Assembly: GCA_021325695.1 (NCBI GenBank)
Contig: JAJTCR010000099.1
Coordinates: forward strand, 1-5,910
Length of the DNA stretch: 5,910 nucleotides
Source: Steroidobacteraceae bacterium
GTDB lineage: Bacteria > Pseudomonadota > Gammaproteobacteria > Steroidobacterales > Steroidobacteraceae
Reading direction: 5' to 3'
The notes below the pieces were generated by a model. The model was given only the letters and a program-made list of their open reading frames with translations. It ran no database searches and had not been told where the DNA came from. Shown here one piece after another: positions 1 to 4,940 of this stretch (its first letter is position 1; each line of letters starts with the position of its first letter). Position numbers and translations under genes: made by a program.

Positions 1-25
1 GAAACGCCGCACGGAGAGGGCGGGC

Positions 26-31
26 TATCAT
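26..31 (+). promoter_or_regulatory. possible -10 element
   Basis: The hexamer TATCAT matches the sigma-70 -10 consensus at five of six positions and lies about 30 bases upstream of the 72-aa membrane protein. Transcription would start near base 38 and leave a leader of about 26 nt. No convincing -35 box is visible at 16-18 bases upstream, and that region is at the very edge of the window, so this is a weak call. Confidence 0.3.
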
Positions 32-63
32 GACTGCCACGCCCGTCCCGTCCCCGGTGCCGC

Positions 64-282
64 ATGATCCGCTGGTTCCTGATCCTCGCCCTGCTGCAAC
101 TCGTCGCGTTCTGGAAAATCCTCGGCCGCATGGGCTATCCGCCGTGGCTCGCGATCATGGCGTCGATCCCGCTCGTGAACCTCGTGCTGCTGTACTACGT
201 CGCGCTCACGCCATGGCCGCGCGAGGGTCGCTGGAACGACCGCGCGGGGACCGCCGGCGGCCAAGGCGACGCCAAATTCTGA
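64..282 (+). CDS. small two-helix inner-membrane protein, unknown function
   Basis: This 72-aa protein has two hydrophobic segments, about residues 4-20 and 28-48, joined by a short loop with Gly, Arg and Tyr-Pro-Pro-Trp. A charged, Gly-rich tail follows (about 53-72). The loop plus the run IPLVNLVLLYYVAL ending in TPWP resembles many small bacterial membrane proteins with a 'G-W-IPLVN' helix, but I cannot name the family. ATG 64 is the only in-frame start before the window edge. It has no clear Shine-Dalgarno sequence, so translation may be weak or may rely on a very short leader. The membrane pattern makes this frame more believable than the Arg/Pro-rich overlapping frames. The next gene begins 55 bases downstream on the same strand and could be co-transcribed. 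Confidence 0.7.
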   Translation: MIRWFLILALLQLVAFWKILGRMGYPPWLAIMASIPLVNLVLLYYVALTPWPREGRWNDRAGTAGGQGDAKF

Positions 283-337
283 TAACGTTCCCGCCCGCGC
301 CGCGGTGGCGCGCACCGACGATGCCCAGAGGACGACC

Positions 338-730
338 ATGGCCGGCAACGCCCCTGACCCGAGGATGGATGCGGACGACCTGTACCGCGAAGACGTTTAT
401 TCCGACCGCAAGGTGGGCACGATCCGCGTCATGACCCCGGTGAAGCGCGACGGCTCGCCGGATCCTGCGCGGCCGTCGGTGTTCGTCGGCCAGGCGCAGA
501 TCATGACGCCGGCCGGCGTGCTGCCGCTGTCGTTCGAGATCGAGGCGACCAGCCTGGAGGAAGCCTGCGCCGGATTTGCCGACGGGGCGAAGATCGCGTT
601 CGAGGAGACGATGAAGGAACTGCAGGAGATGCGGCGCCAGCAGGCCTCGTCGATCGTGATTCCGGAAGCGGGCGCTGCGGCCGCGCTCGGGCAGGCAGGC
701 CCGCCGCGCGGCAAGATCCAGTTTCCTTAG
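338..730 (+). CDS. conserved-looking cytoplasmic protein, unknown function (130 aa)
   Basis: The protein is soluble, with no signal peptide or membrane helix. The N-terminal half (about residues 14-70) looks like a small beta-rich domain: a YREDVYSDRKVGTIRVMTPV stretch, then a loop of Asp, Gly and Pro, then the strand-like segments VFVGQAQIMT and GVLPLSFEIEA. Residues 72-104 form an acidic and basic helix (SLEEACAGF through KELQEMRRQQ). The tail is Ala/Gly-rich and probably disordered. I chose ATG 338 over an upstream in-frame GTG at 305 because AGAGGA at 327-332 lies five bases before it, and because the extra 11 residues look non-coding. I do not recognise a named domain. It sits between a membrane protein and a convergent CAP-domain gene, which gives no clue to its role. 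Confidence 0.78.
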   Translation: MAGNAPDPRMDADDLYREDVYSDRKVGTIRVMTPVKRDGSPDPARPSVFVGQAQIMTPAGVLPLSFEIEATSLEEACAGFADGAKIAFEETMKELQEMRRQQASSIVIPEAGAAAALGQAGPPRGKIQFP

Positions 731-744
731 ACGCGCGAACGCTC

Positions 745-757
745 CGGCCGACGGCCG
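745..757. other. small inverted repeat between convergent genes
   Basis: CGGCC and GGCCG face each other across a GAC spacer in the 50-base gap between two convergent genes. A hairpin here could help to end transcription from both sides. There is no T-run on either strand, so it is not a classical intrinsic terminator. Confidence 0.25.
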
Positions 758-780
758 ACCTCGTCCGCCGTGGGTTGCGA

Positions 781-1404
781 TCAGTACGGTCGCTGGCCCT
801 CCCAGTTGCCCGCCGGAAAGTAGTTGCAGACCAGCGCGGTGCGATAGCGCAGTCGCGGGCACGTCGCCACGGCGCACCCGACCTCGCGCGTCGTGCGCCA
901 CACCACCTGCGTGTAATGGCCGCACATGGCGCCGCTGCGGCAGGTGTCGCGCGCGAGGTCGTAATCCGCGGCCTCCGCGGCCCAGCCATCGACGGCTCCG
1001 ACTGGGTCTACGGCAGGCGCGGTCGTCGCGTGCAGGTTCTCACCGAGCGGACCCGCGAAGAGCTCGCTCTCGCCCGTGCTGTGGTCGATCATGCCGCGCG
1101 GCGCCGTCCGGTCCACGCAGGCACTTGCCCAGCGTTGTGCGACCTCCGCGAGTCGCGCATTCCACACCAGCGGTGGCACACCCACCCTTGCACGCACTCG
1201 ATTGTGGGCCGCCGTGATGCCGGCCAGCGCTGCCGGTTCGCCCGCCGTGACGCGCGGGGACGGCACCGCATCGGGCGCGGTACGCGTCGTCGAACGTACG
1301 GGCGTCGATGGTGTCACGGTCGACACCCCCGGCGCGTCGACGCATGCGCTGGCGAACACGGCGAGGACCAGGACAGGAAGCCTGCATCGCTGAACGGTGA
1401 GCAT
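781..1404 (-). CDS. secreted CAP/SCP/PR-1 domain protein, possible lipoprotein
   Basis: The 207-aa product starts with a basic n-region and a hydrophobic core (residues 9-20) ending in ASA-C21. This could be a lipobox, although Ala at -3 is not ideal; plain signal-peptide cleavage is the alternative. A Ser/Thr/Pro-rich linker (22-56) leads to a CAP domain (about 62-207). Visible hallmarks are the helix AAHNRVRARVGVPPLVWN, a GENL motif (120-123), GHYTQVVW (162-169) and the terminal CNYFPAGNWEGQRPY. The cavity tetrad of CAP proteins is probably H108, E122, E144 and H163. Six further cysteines (96, 155, 161, 177, 182, 193) suggest disulphides outside the cytoplasm. Bacterial CAP proteins have few known functions; lipid binding or protease-like roles are proposed for the superfamily. 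An upstream in-frame ATG at 1428 would add eight residues. Neither start has a clear ribosome binding site. I prefer 1404 because it gives a normal short signal peptide. Confidence 0.9.
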   Translation of the reverse strand: MLTVQRCRLPVLVLAVFASACVDAPGVSTVTPSTPVRSTTRTAPDAVPSPRVTAGEPAALAGITAAHNRVRARVGVPPLVWNARLAEVAQRWASACVDRTAPRGMIDHSTGESELFAGPLGENLHATTAPAVDPVGAVDGWAAEAADYDLARDTCRSGAMCGHYTQVVWRTTREVGCAVATCPRLRYRTALVCNYFPAGNWEGQRPY

Positions 1405-1593
1405 CGGCGCAGTGAGCCCGAACGTCATCGAGGGTCGCAAGGCCGCCGCGGGACGTCGCGGGGTCGGTCCGGGACGTATCGCCGCGTCCGTCGAATGCGC
1501 CAGCGCCGACCCGACGACGTGCGGTTCGAATGGCCGTCGATCTGCGACGCACTTCACGCGACGTACGGGTAAGTCCGCACAGGTATCCAACTC

Positions 1594-1609
1594 CGCAGAG
1601 GGGTCTGCG
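1594..1609. repeat. short inverted repeat (6-bp arms, GGGG loop)
   Basis: CGCAGA at 1594-1599 and TCTGCG at 1604-1609 are perfect complements around a GGGG loop in the divergent intergenic region. No T-run follows. It may be a protein-binding site, a weak hairpin or chance. Confidence 0.35.
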
Positions 1610-1650
1610 CCCCGCCGCGTCCCGCGCGATGCAATTCTGGGACACAGTTC

Positions 1651-1665
1651 TGCTGCGATGCAGCA
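1651..1665. repeat. short inverted repeat (6-bp arms, GAT loop)
   Basis: TGCTGC and GCAGCA are perfect complements around GAT. The repeat lies about 90 bases upstream of the 47-aa gene and just before the weak -10 candidate at 1675-1680. That position would suit a regulator-binding palindrome, but nothing identifies the protein. Confidence 0.35.
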
Positions 1666-1751
1666 AGAGAGGCCTAACATCGTTGCCGTCGACGAAGGAG
1701 CGCGGCCGGCAAGCGTCATCTGGCGCTCCGGCACCGACGGAGGTGACGAAC

Positions 1752-1895
1752 ATGGAAATGACCTGGATCGAAACGTTGCGACTGCTCGGCCTGGACCTGC
1801 TGGCGTTGCTGCTGCTCGCGCTCGTCGCGGGCGACTGCGTCGAATACGTGGTCGGGCGGATGACCCCACGCCGGGAGCGACCGCTCGCCGACTGA
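1752..1895 (+). CDS. 47-aa single-helix membrane protein, unknown function
   Basis: The start ATG is preceded by GGAGG at 1739-1743 with an eight-base spacer, one of the best ribosome binding sites in the window. The peptide has a short acidic N-terminus, one leucine-rich transmembrane helix (about residues 9-27), then an EYVVGRM segment and an Arg-rich tail (RRERPLAD). By the positive-inside rule the tail should be cytoplasmic, with the N-terminus out. A single cysteine (C29) sits at the membrane border. The reading frame stays open upstream to 1530, but that part is Arg/Pro/Ser-rich and lacks a comparable start signal. I do not recognise the family. A small regulatory or accessory membrane peptide is possible, but that is a guess. 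Confidence 0.6.
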   Translation: MEMTWIETLRLLGLDLLALLLLALVAGDCVEYVVGRMTPRRERPLAD

Positions 1896-1915
1896 GATTG
1901 CGCAAGCCACCTGCC

Positions 1916-1931
1916 GGCACGCGCGCGTGCC
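1916..1931. repeat. 16-bp perfect palindrome after the 47-aa gene
   Basis: GGCACGCGCGCGTGCC is a perfect 16-base palindrome that starts 20 bases after the stop codon at 1895. As RNA it folds into six pairs around a CGCG loop. The sequence after it (CCGACCTCTCCT) is pyrimidine-rich but lacks a run of T. It is therefore at best a weak or Rho-assisted terminator. Confidence 0.4.
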
Positions 1932-1958
1932 CCGACCTCTCCTGCGCGCACGCCGAAT

Positions 1959-1975
1959 CTGCGGAAAGCCCGCAG
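1959..1975. repeat. small hairpin in the gap before the cysteine-rich gene
   Basis: CTGCGG and CCGCAG are perfect complements around an AAAGC loop. This is the second of three hairpins in the 157-base gap between the 47-aa gene and the cysteine-rich gene. It has no T-run and no known function. Confidence 0.3.
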
Positions 1976-2008
1976 GAACTCCGAGCGGCAGCGAGTCGGC
2001 GCCTTGCT

Positions 2009-2024
2009 AGCGTGCTTCCACGCT
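2009..2024 (+). other. hairpin upstream of the cysteine-rich protein gene
   Basis: AGCGTG and CACGCT pair perfectly around a CTTC tetraloop, ending 28 bases before the start codon at 2053 and 17 bases before the ribosome binding site. If it is transcribed, it would be a stable 5' leader hairpin that could protect the mRNA. No protein-binding role can be assigned from sequence. Confidence 0.35.
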
Positions 2025-2052
2025 CAGCCGCAATCGAGCGCAGGAGGGGCAC

Positions 2053-2454
2053 ATGGAAAGCACGGCGATCGTGATCGCGAGCCTGGCACTGCTGCTCGCC
2101 GATCCCGCGCGCGCGACGGCGGGCGCGTCCGCCTGCGCCGTCGCTGATCGCGAACCGCACGCCGCGCGCAGTTTCCTGGGTCACGCCTGCCACGACGACG
2201 ACTGCGCCGCGCACAAGGCCGGCTTTGGCTGGGCCGATCGGCAGGGACTCGCCGACGCGGCGGCCTGCGCGGCGGCCGAGGACGCAGCGTTCGTCGAGGG
2301 CTGCACGGCATTCGTGGAACTGGCCGTCACCGCCGAACAATCCGGTTTCGCGTGGGCCCGCGAAAACGAGTTCGACGACGACTGCCTCTGCGACGGGGCC
2401 GGCCCGCGGTTCGCGGCCGGATGCGAAGCGTTCGTGCGCGGCTTCGGGCGTTGA
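2053..2454 (+). CDS. exported cysteine-rich protein with a duplicated motif, unknown function
   Basis: A strong ribosome binding site (AGGAGG at 2042-2047, five-base spacer) sets the start. The 133-aa product has a signal peptide with a hydrophobic core at about residues 5-16 and likely cleavage after ATA near residue 23. The mature part contains eight cysteines (28, 46, 51, 72, 84, 111, 113, 124) and many acidic residues, including two DDD-C clusters (48-51, 108-111). Two diverged copies of one unit are visible: GFGWA (57-61), C72, then FVEGC (80-84) and AFV; and GFAWA (98-102), C113, then FAAGC (120-124) and AFV. In both copies the tryptophan lies 12 residues before the aligned cysteine. 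A disulphide-stabilised periplasmic or extracellular protein is likely. I know of no biochemical function. It sits upstream of the kinase gene with a 70-base gap and may be transcribed separately. Confidence 0.8.
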   Translation: MESTAIVIASLALLLADPARATAGASACAVADREPHAARSFLGHACHDDDCAAHKAGFGWADRQGLADAAACAAAEDAAFVEGCTAFVELAVTAEQSGFAWARENEFDDDCLCDGAGPRFAAGCEAFVRGFGR

Positions 2455-2481
2455 CAGAGCCGAGGCGTGGCCCTCGTGCGA

Positions 2482-2508
2482 CGAACCGTTCGCGAACCCG
2501 GGGAACCC
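2482..2508. promoter_or_regulatory. candidate LytTR operator: repeated GAACC sites
   Basis: CGAACC occurs at 2482-2487 and again at 2493-2498, exactly 11 bases apart. A third GAACC begins at 2503. On the - strand this reads GGTTCG-N5-GGTTCG, and CGGTTCGTC (2488 down to 2480) differs by one base from the CCGTTCGTC core reported for the LytTR-family regulator AlgR. The repeats cover the predicted -35 position of the two-component operon. LytTR proteins generally bind direct repeats about one helical turn apart, so autoregulation by the regulator encoded at 3595-4449 is a reasonable inference. The palindrome GTTCGCGAAC (2488-2497) overlaps the site and could instead be read by another regulator. 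Confidence 0.42.
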
Positions 2509-2512
2509 CCGC

Positions 2513-2518
2513 TAAAGT
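2513..2518 (+). promoter_or_regulatory. -10 element for a probable leaderless kinase mRNA
   Basis: TAAAGT lies six bases upstream of the GTG start at 2525. With the usual distance from -10 box to transcription start, the RNA would begin at or very near the G of the start codon. There is no Shine-Dalgarno sequence in the six bases between, which agrees with leaderless initiation. No good -35 hexamer is present at 2490-2495, so an activator may be needed. Confidence 0.45.
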
Positions 2519-2524
2519 CGCGCG

Positions 2525-3598
2525 GTGACACTGGACGACCTCCGCCGCAATCGCAACCTCCTGTTCTGGGCGCTGCACACGCTCGGGTGGAGCGCGTACC
2601 TCATCACGCAGTACCTCGGCGCACTGCTGTATGAGAAGCCGACGTCTTACATCAAGGTCGTGTTCGCGGCGGCCGCCGGCGGTTTCGTACTATCGGCCCC
2701 GCTGCGGTACCTGTTCCGGTGGCTGTGGAAACAGCGAACCGCCGTCATCGTGCCGTCGGTGCTGCTGGCCGCATGGGTCACGGCGCTGTGCTGGCGCGTC
2801 ATCATCAATTCGTCGTACATGCACTGGGTCGAAAGCGACAGGATGGCCGACGAGCCGTGGTACGGAATCTTCGTCGGCACGCTCAGCTCGACGTACCTGC
2901 TGCTCTGCTGGTCCGGCCTCTACTTCGGCATCAAGTATTACGAAACGCTGCAGTCCCAGCGCGAATCGGTCCTGCGCGCCTCCGCGCTCGCACAGGAAGC
3001 GCAGGTCAAGATGCTGCGGTACCAGCTCAACCCGCACTTCCTGTTCAACACGCTCAACGCGATCTCGACGCTGATCCTCGACGGCCAGGGCAAGGTGGCG
3101 AACCAGGCGGTGGGGCGGTTGTCGGACTTCCTGCGCTACACGCTCGACCAGGACCCGATGAAGAAGGTCACGCTGCGTCACGAACTCGACGCCCTGAACC
3201 TCTACCTCGGGATCGAGCAGCTGCGTTTCGGCGACCGCCTGCGGCTCGAGTTCGACATCGACGAACGCGTGACCAGTGCGCTCGTGCCTTCGCTGGTCCT
3301 GCAGCCGCTGGTCGAGAACGCCCTCAAGTACGCGGTGGCGCCGCGTGAGGAGGGGGGCCGGCTGCGGATCGAGGCGCGCGAGGTCGACTGCCGGCTGCGC
3401 CTCGTGGTCCAGGACGACGGGCCGGGCCTGCCGGTCGGCGTGGAACTCGGGGCCGGCCGCGGCGTCGGATTCCGCAATACGAGGGAACGGCTCGCCGTCC
3501 TCTACGGCGAGCAGCAGCAGATCGCGGTACGATTCTCGCGCCCGGGGCTGCGCCTCGAGATCACGCTGCCGCTGGAACTGGCCACGCAACCGACATGA
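2525..3598 (+). CDS. membrane sensor histidine kinase, LytS/His_kinase (PF06580-type) family
   Basis: This 357-aa protein senses an unknown signal and should phosphorylate the regulator encoded next. Four membrane helices are visible at about residues 12-33, 44-64, 73-95 and 113-135, with little exposed outside apart from a loop near 96-112. A coiled segment (137-163) leads to the phosphoacceptor region QLNPHFLFNTLNAIS, with H171 as the likely phosphorylated histidine. The ATP-binding part shows an N-box (PLVENALKYA, 261-270), a DDGPG box (297-301) and a glycine box ending in GVGFRNTRERL (313-323). This layout is typical of the LytS/YehU/AlgZ-like class rather than classical HisKA kinases. 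The GTG start is supported by the -10 element directly upstream and by the hydrophilic N-terminus it gives. The stop overlaps the regulator start by four bases (ATGA), so the two are translationally coupled. Membrane or cell-envelope sensing through the helices is inferred. Confidence 0.93.
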   Translation: MTLDDLRRNRNLLFWALHTLGWSAYLITQYLGALLYEKPTSYIKVVFAAAAGGFVLSAPLRYLFRWLWKQRTAVIVPSVLLAAWVTALCWRVIINSSYMHWVESDRMADEPWYGIFVGTLSSTYLLLCWSGLYFGIKYYETLQSQRESVLRASALAQEAQVKMLRYQLNPHFLFNTLNAISTLILDGQGKVANQAVGRLSDFLRYTLDQDPMKKVTLRHELDALNLYLGIEQLRFGDRLRLEFDIDERVTSALVPSLVLQPLVENALKYAVAPREEGGRLRIEAREVDCRLRLVVQDDGPGLPVGVELGAGRGVGFRNTRERLAVLYGEQQQIAVRFSRPGLRLEITLPLELATQPT

Positions 3599-4449
3599 GC
3601 ATCCGTACCATCATCGTGGACGACGAGCCGCTCGCTCGTCGCGGCCTCGAACTGCGCCTGCAGGGCGCACCCGACATCACGATCGTGCGCCAGTGTGCCA
3701 ACGGCCGCGAAGCCATCGCCGCGATTGCCGAGGACCAGCCGGACCTGATGTTCCTCGACATCCAGATGCCTGGGATCTCCGGCCTCGACGTCGTGGCCCA
3801 GGTGCCGCAGGAGAGCATGCCGATGGTCGTGTTCGTCACGGCCTTCGACCGCTACGCGATCAACGCCTTCGAGGCGCACGCGCTCGATTACCTGCTCAAG
3901 CCCGTCGACGAGTCGCGCCTCGCCGCGGCGCTCGACCGCGTGCGGGCGCAGTGGCAACAGCGCCAGGCGCTCGCCCAGCGCGAGCAGCTCATGGCGCTGC
4001 TGGCCGACCTGACCGGCAAGGGCGAGATCGCACCCGATGCGCTGGCGCAGACGACGGGTGGTGCGGCCTCGTCACCCGCGACGCGCCGCTACGCGACCAT
4101 GCTGCCGATCCGCTCGGGGCGCGAGACGTTGCGGCTCGACGTGGCGACGATCGACTGGATCGACGCCGCCGGCGACTACATGTGCCTGCACGCCGCCGGA
4201 CAGACCCACGTGCTGCGCGCGACGATGAAGGAACTCGAGGAAATGCTGGACCCGCTGGTGTTCCAGCGCGTGCACCGCTCGACGATCGTCAACCTCGCGC
4301 GCGTGCGCTCGCTGCGACCGCACCTGAACGGCGAATGCTTCCTGAAGCTGCAATCGGGCCAGGAGATCAAGCTGAGCCGCAGTTTCCGCGACAAGGTCGA
4401 GATGCTGCTCGACCGCTCCGGCATCGCGCCGCAGGAGACGCGCCTCTAG
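3595..4449 (+). CDS. LytTR-family response regulator (LytR/AlgR type)
   Basis: The 284-aa protein is the DNA-binding partner of the kinase encoded just upstream. Its receiver domain (about 3-120) has the acidic pair D9/D10, phosphoacceptor D55 in MFLDIQMPG, T82 and K102 in LLKPVD. A Gln/Ala-rich linker of some 45 residues (about 120-165) precedes a LytTR domain (about 168-272). Typical LytTR features are DWIDAAGDYMCLH (187-199), FQRVHRSTIVNL (223-234) and LSRSFRDKVEMLL near the end. LytTR proteins act as dimers on direct repeats upstream of target genes. The kinase promoter region holds such repeats, so self-control is plausible. The gene has no strong ribosome binding site of its own and starts inside the kinase stop codon. 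It resembles AlgR and YehT in architecture, but nothing here shows which genes it controls; the downstream DUF2946-like and barrel genes are candidates by position only. Confidence 0.93.
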   Translation: MSIRTIIVDDEPLARRGLELRLQGAPDITIVRQCANGREAIAAIAEDQPDLMFLDIQMPGISGLDVVAQVPQESMPMVVFVTAFDRYAINAFEAHALDYLLKPVDESRLAAALDRVRAQWQQRQALAQREQLMALLADLTGKGEIAPDALAQTTGGAASSPATRRYATMLPIRSGRETLRLDVATIDWIDAAGDYMCLHAAGQTHVLRATMKELEEMLDPLVFQRVHRSTIVNLARVRSLRPHLNGECFLKLQSGQEIKLSRSFRDKVEMLLDRSGIAPQETRL

Positions 4450-4511
4450 GTTTGCGATGGTGAATCACGACGTTACGCGGCTCGGGACCTGACCTTCGGA
4501 GTGTCCCTGTT

Positions 4512-4841
4512 GTGGCGATAGTTCGGACTTTCCCCATTCTTCGGCGCCGGCGTGGCGCGATCCTGCTGATCGCGCTCGTCGCGTTCTGGCTCGCGCAGGC
4601 CCTCGCGTTCGCCCACGCCTCGCGCCACGTCGGCAGCGACGCGGGCGGGTTGCCGGCGAGCCACGTGGCGCTCTGCACCGATTGCGCGTCGATGCTGCCG
4701 CTGCTGGTCGTGGCCGGCGGGATCGGCGCGACGCTGGCACTGCTGCTCGCGGCGCGCCGGGCGCCGTTGCCACGCCGCGAGATTGTTGGCGTCGACGCGG
4801 CCGTTCACCCGGCCTTCCGCTCGCGCGCACCCCCACGCTGA
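4512..4841 (+). CDS. DUF2946-like small membrane protein with a CxxC motif
   Basis: The 109-aa protein begins with a basic segment (RRRR, 11-14) and a first membrane helix or uncleaved signal (about 15-33). A loop with H35, H39, H51 and the pair C55/C58 (CTDCASM) follows, then a second helix (about 62-80) and a tail ending FRSRAPPR. The Cys-pair-plus-helix layout and the ARAPP/SRAPP-like ending fit the DUF2946 family as I remember it, but this was not searched. The His and Cys residues would suit metal binding outside the membrane. The start is GTG 4512, with GGAG at 4498-4501 and a rather long ten-base spacer; no ATG gives a sensible product. The barrel gene follows after 99 bases. A role in metal handling is inferred from family context, not shown. 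Confidence 0.68.
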   Translation: MAIVRTFPILRRRRGAILLIALVAFWLAQALAFAHASRHVGSDAGGLPASHVALCTDCASMLPLLVVAGGIGATLALLLAARRAPLPRREIVGVDAAVHPAFRSRAPPR

Positions 4842-4935
4842 ATCCTCGCGGCCGTTTCCCGGCCGGCCTGGCAGAGTCCGGCGACACCGCAGCCCTGCGG
4901 TGGTCGCCCATCTCGACGTTCCAAACGAGGATTCA
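4839..4935 (+). promoter_or_regulatory. folded leader hiding the barrel gene's ribosome binding site
   Basis: Three stems can form together. The outer stem pairs 4839-4848 perfectly with 4926-4935 (10 bp). Directly stacked inside it, CGGCCG at 4849-4854 pairs with the copy at 4860-4865. A long hairpin pairs 4880-4892 with 4895-4908, with one bulged base. The outer stem covers the likely Shine-Dalgarno sequence GAGGA (4927-4931), and its other arm contains the stop codon of the DUF2946-like gene. A ribosome finishing that gene would open the stem, which predicts translational coupling. I do not recognise a known riboswitch class, and there is no T-run to make the hairpin a terminator. Confidence 0.45.
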
Positions 4936-4940
4936 AGAAC

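Larger units (their letters stand above)
1405..1751. other. divergent intergenic region
   Basis: About 350 bases separate the - strand CAP gene from the + strand 47-aa gene, so promoters for both should lie here. The open frames that cross it are Arg/Pro/Ala-rich and look like GC-driven shadows. I see two small perfect hairpins, listed separately. TAACAT at 1675-1680 is a weak -10 candidate (four of six matches) for the + strand gene, without a recognisable -35. On the - strand I find no credible -35/-10 pair. Base composition around 1620-1690 is somewhat less GC-rich than its surroundings, as expected for a promoter region. Confidence 0.45.

Noticed and set aside
1..434. A 134-aa + strand frame starting at ATG 30
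   Set aside because: It is Arg/Pro-rich without a domain, overlaps the better membrane-protein frame at 64-282 and runs into the next gene out of frame.
781..2340. A 519-aa open frame on the - strand that includes the CAP gene
   Set aside because: Only the part after 1404 has a signal peptide and domain. The upstream part is Arg/Ala-rich, overlaps two better-supported + strand genes and reflects few stop codons in GC-rich DNA.
2451..2456. TTGACA, a perfect -35 consensus overlapping the stop codon of the cysteine-rich gene
   Set aside because: No -10-like hexamer lies 16-18 bases downstream (the region reads TCGTGC), and the supported -10 at 2513 is far too distant.
3276..4463. A 395-aa + strand frame across the kinase and regulator genes
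   Set aside because: It is an Arg/Ala/Pro-rich shadow in another frame of two clearly recognisable genes.
4885..4902. The strong hairpin as an intrinsic terminator between the DUF2946-like and barrel genes
   Set aside because: No T-run follows it, and it sits inside a larger possible fold that reaches the next ribosome binding site.
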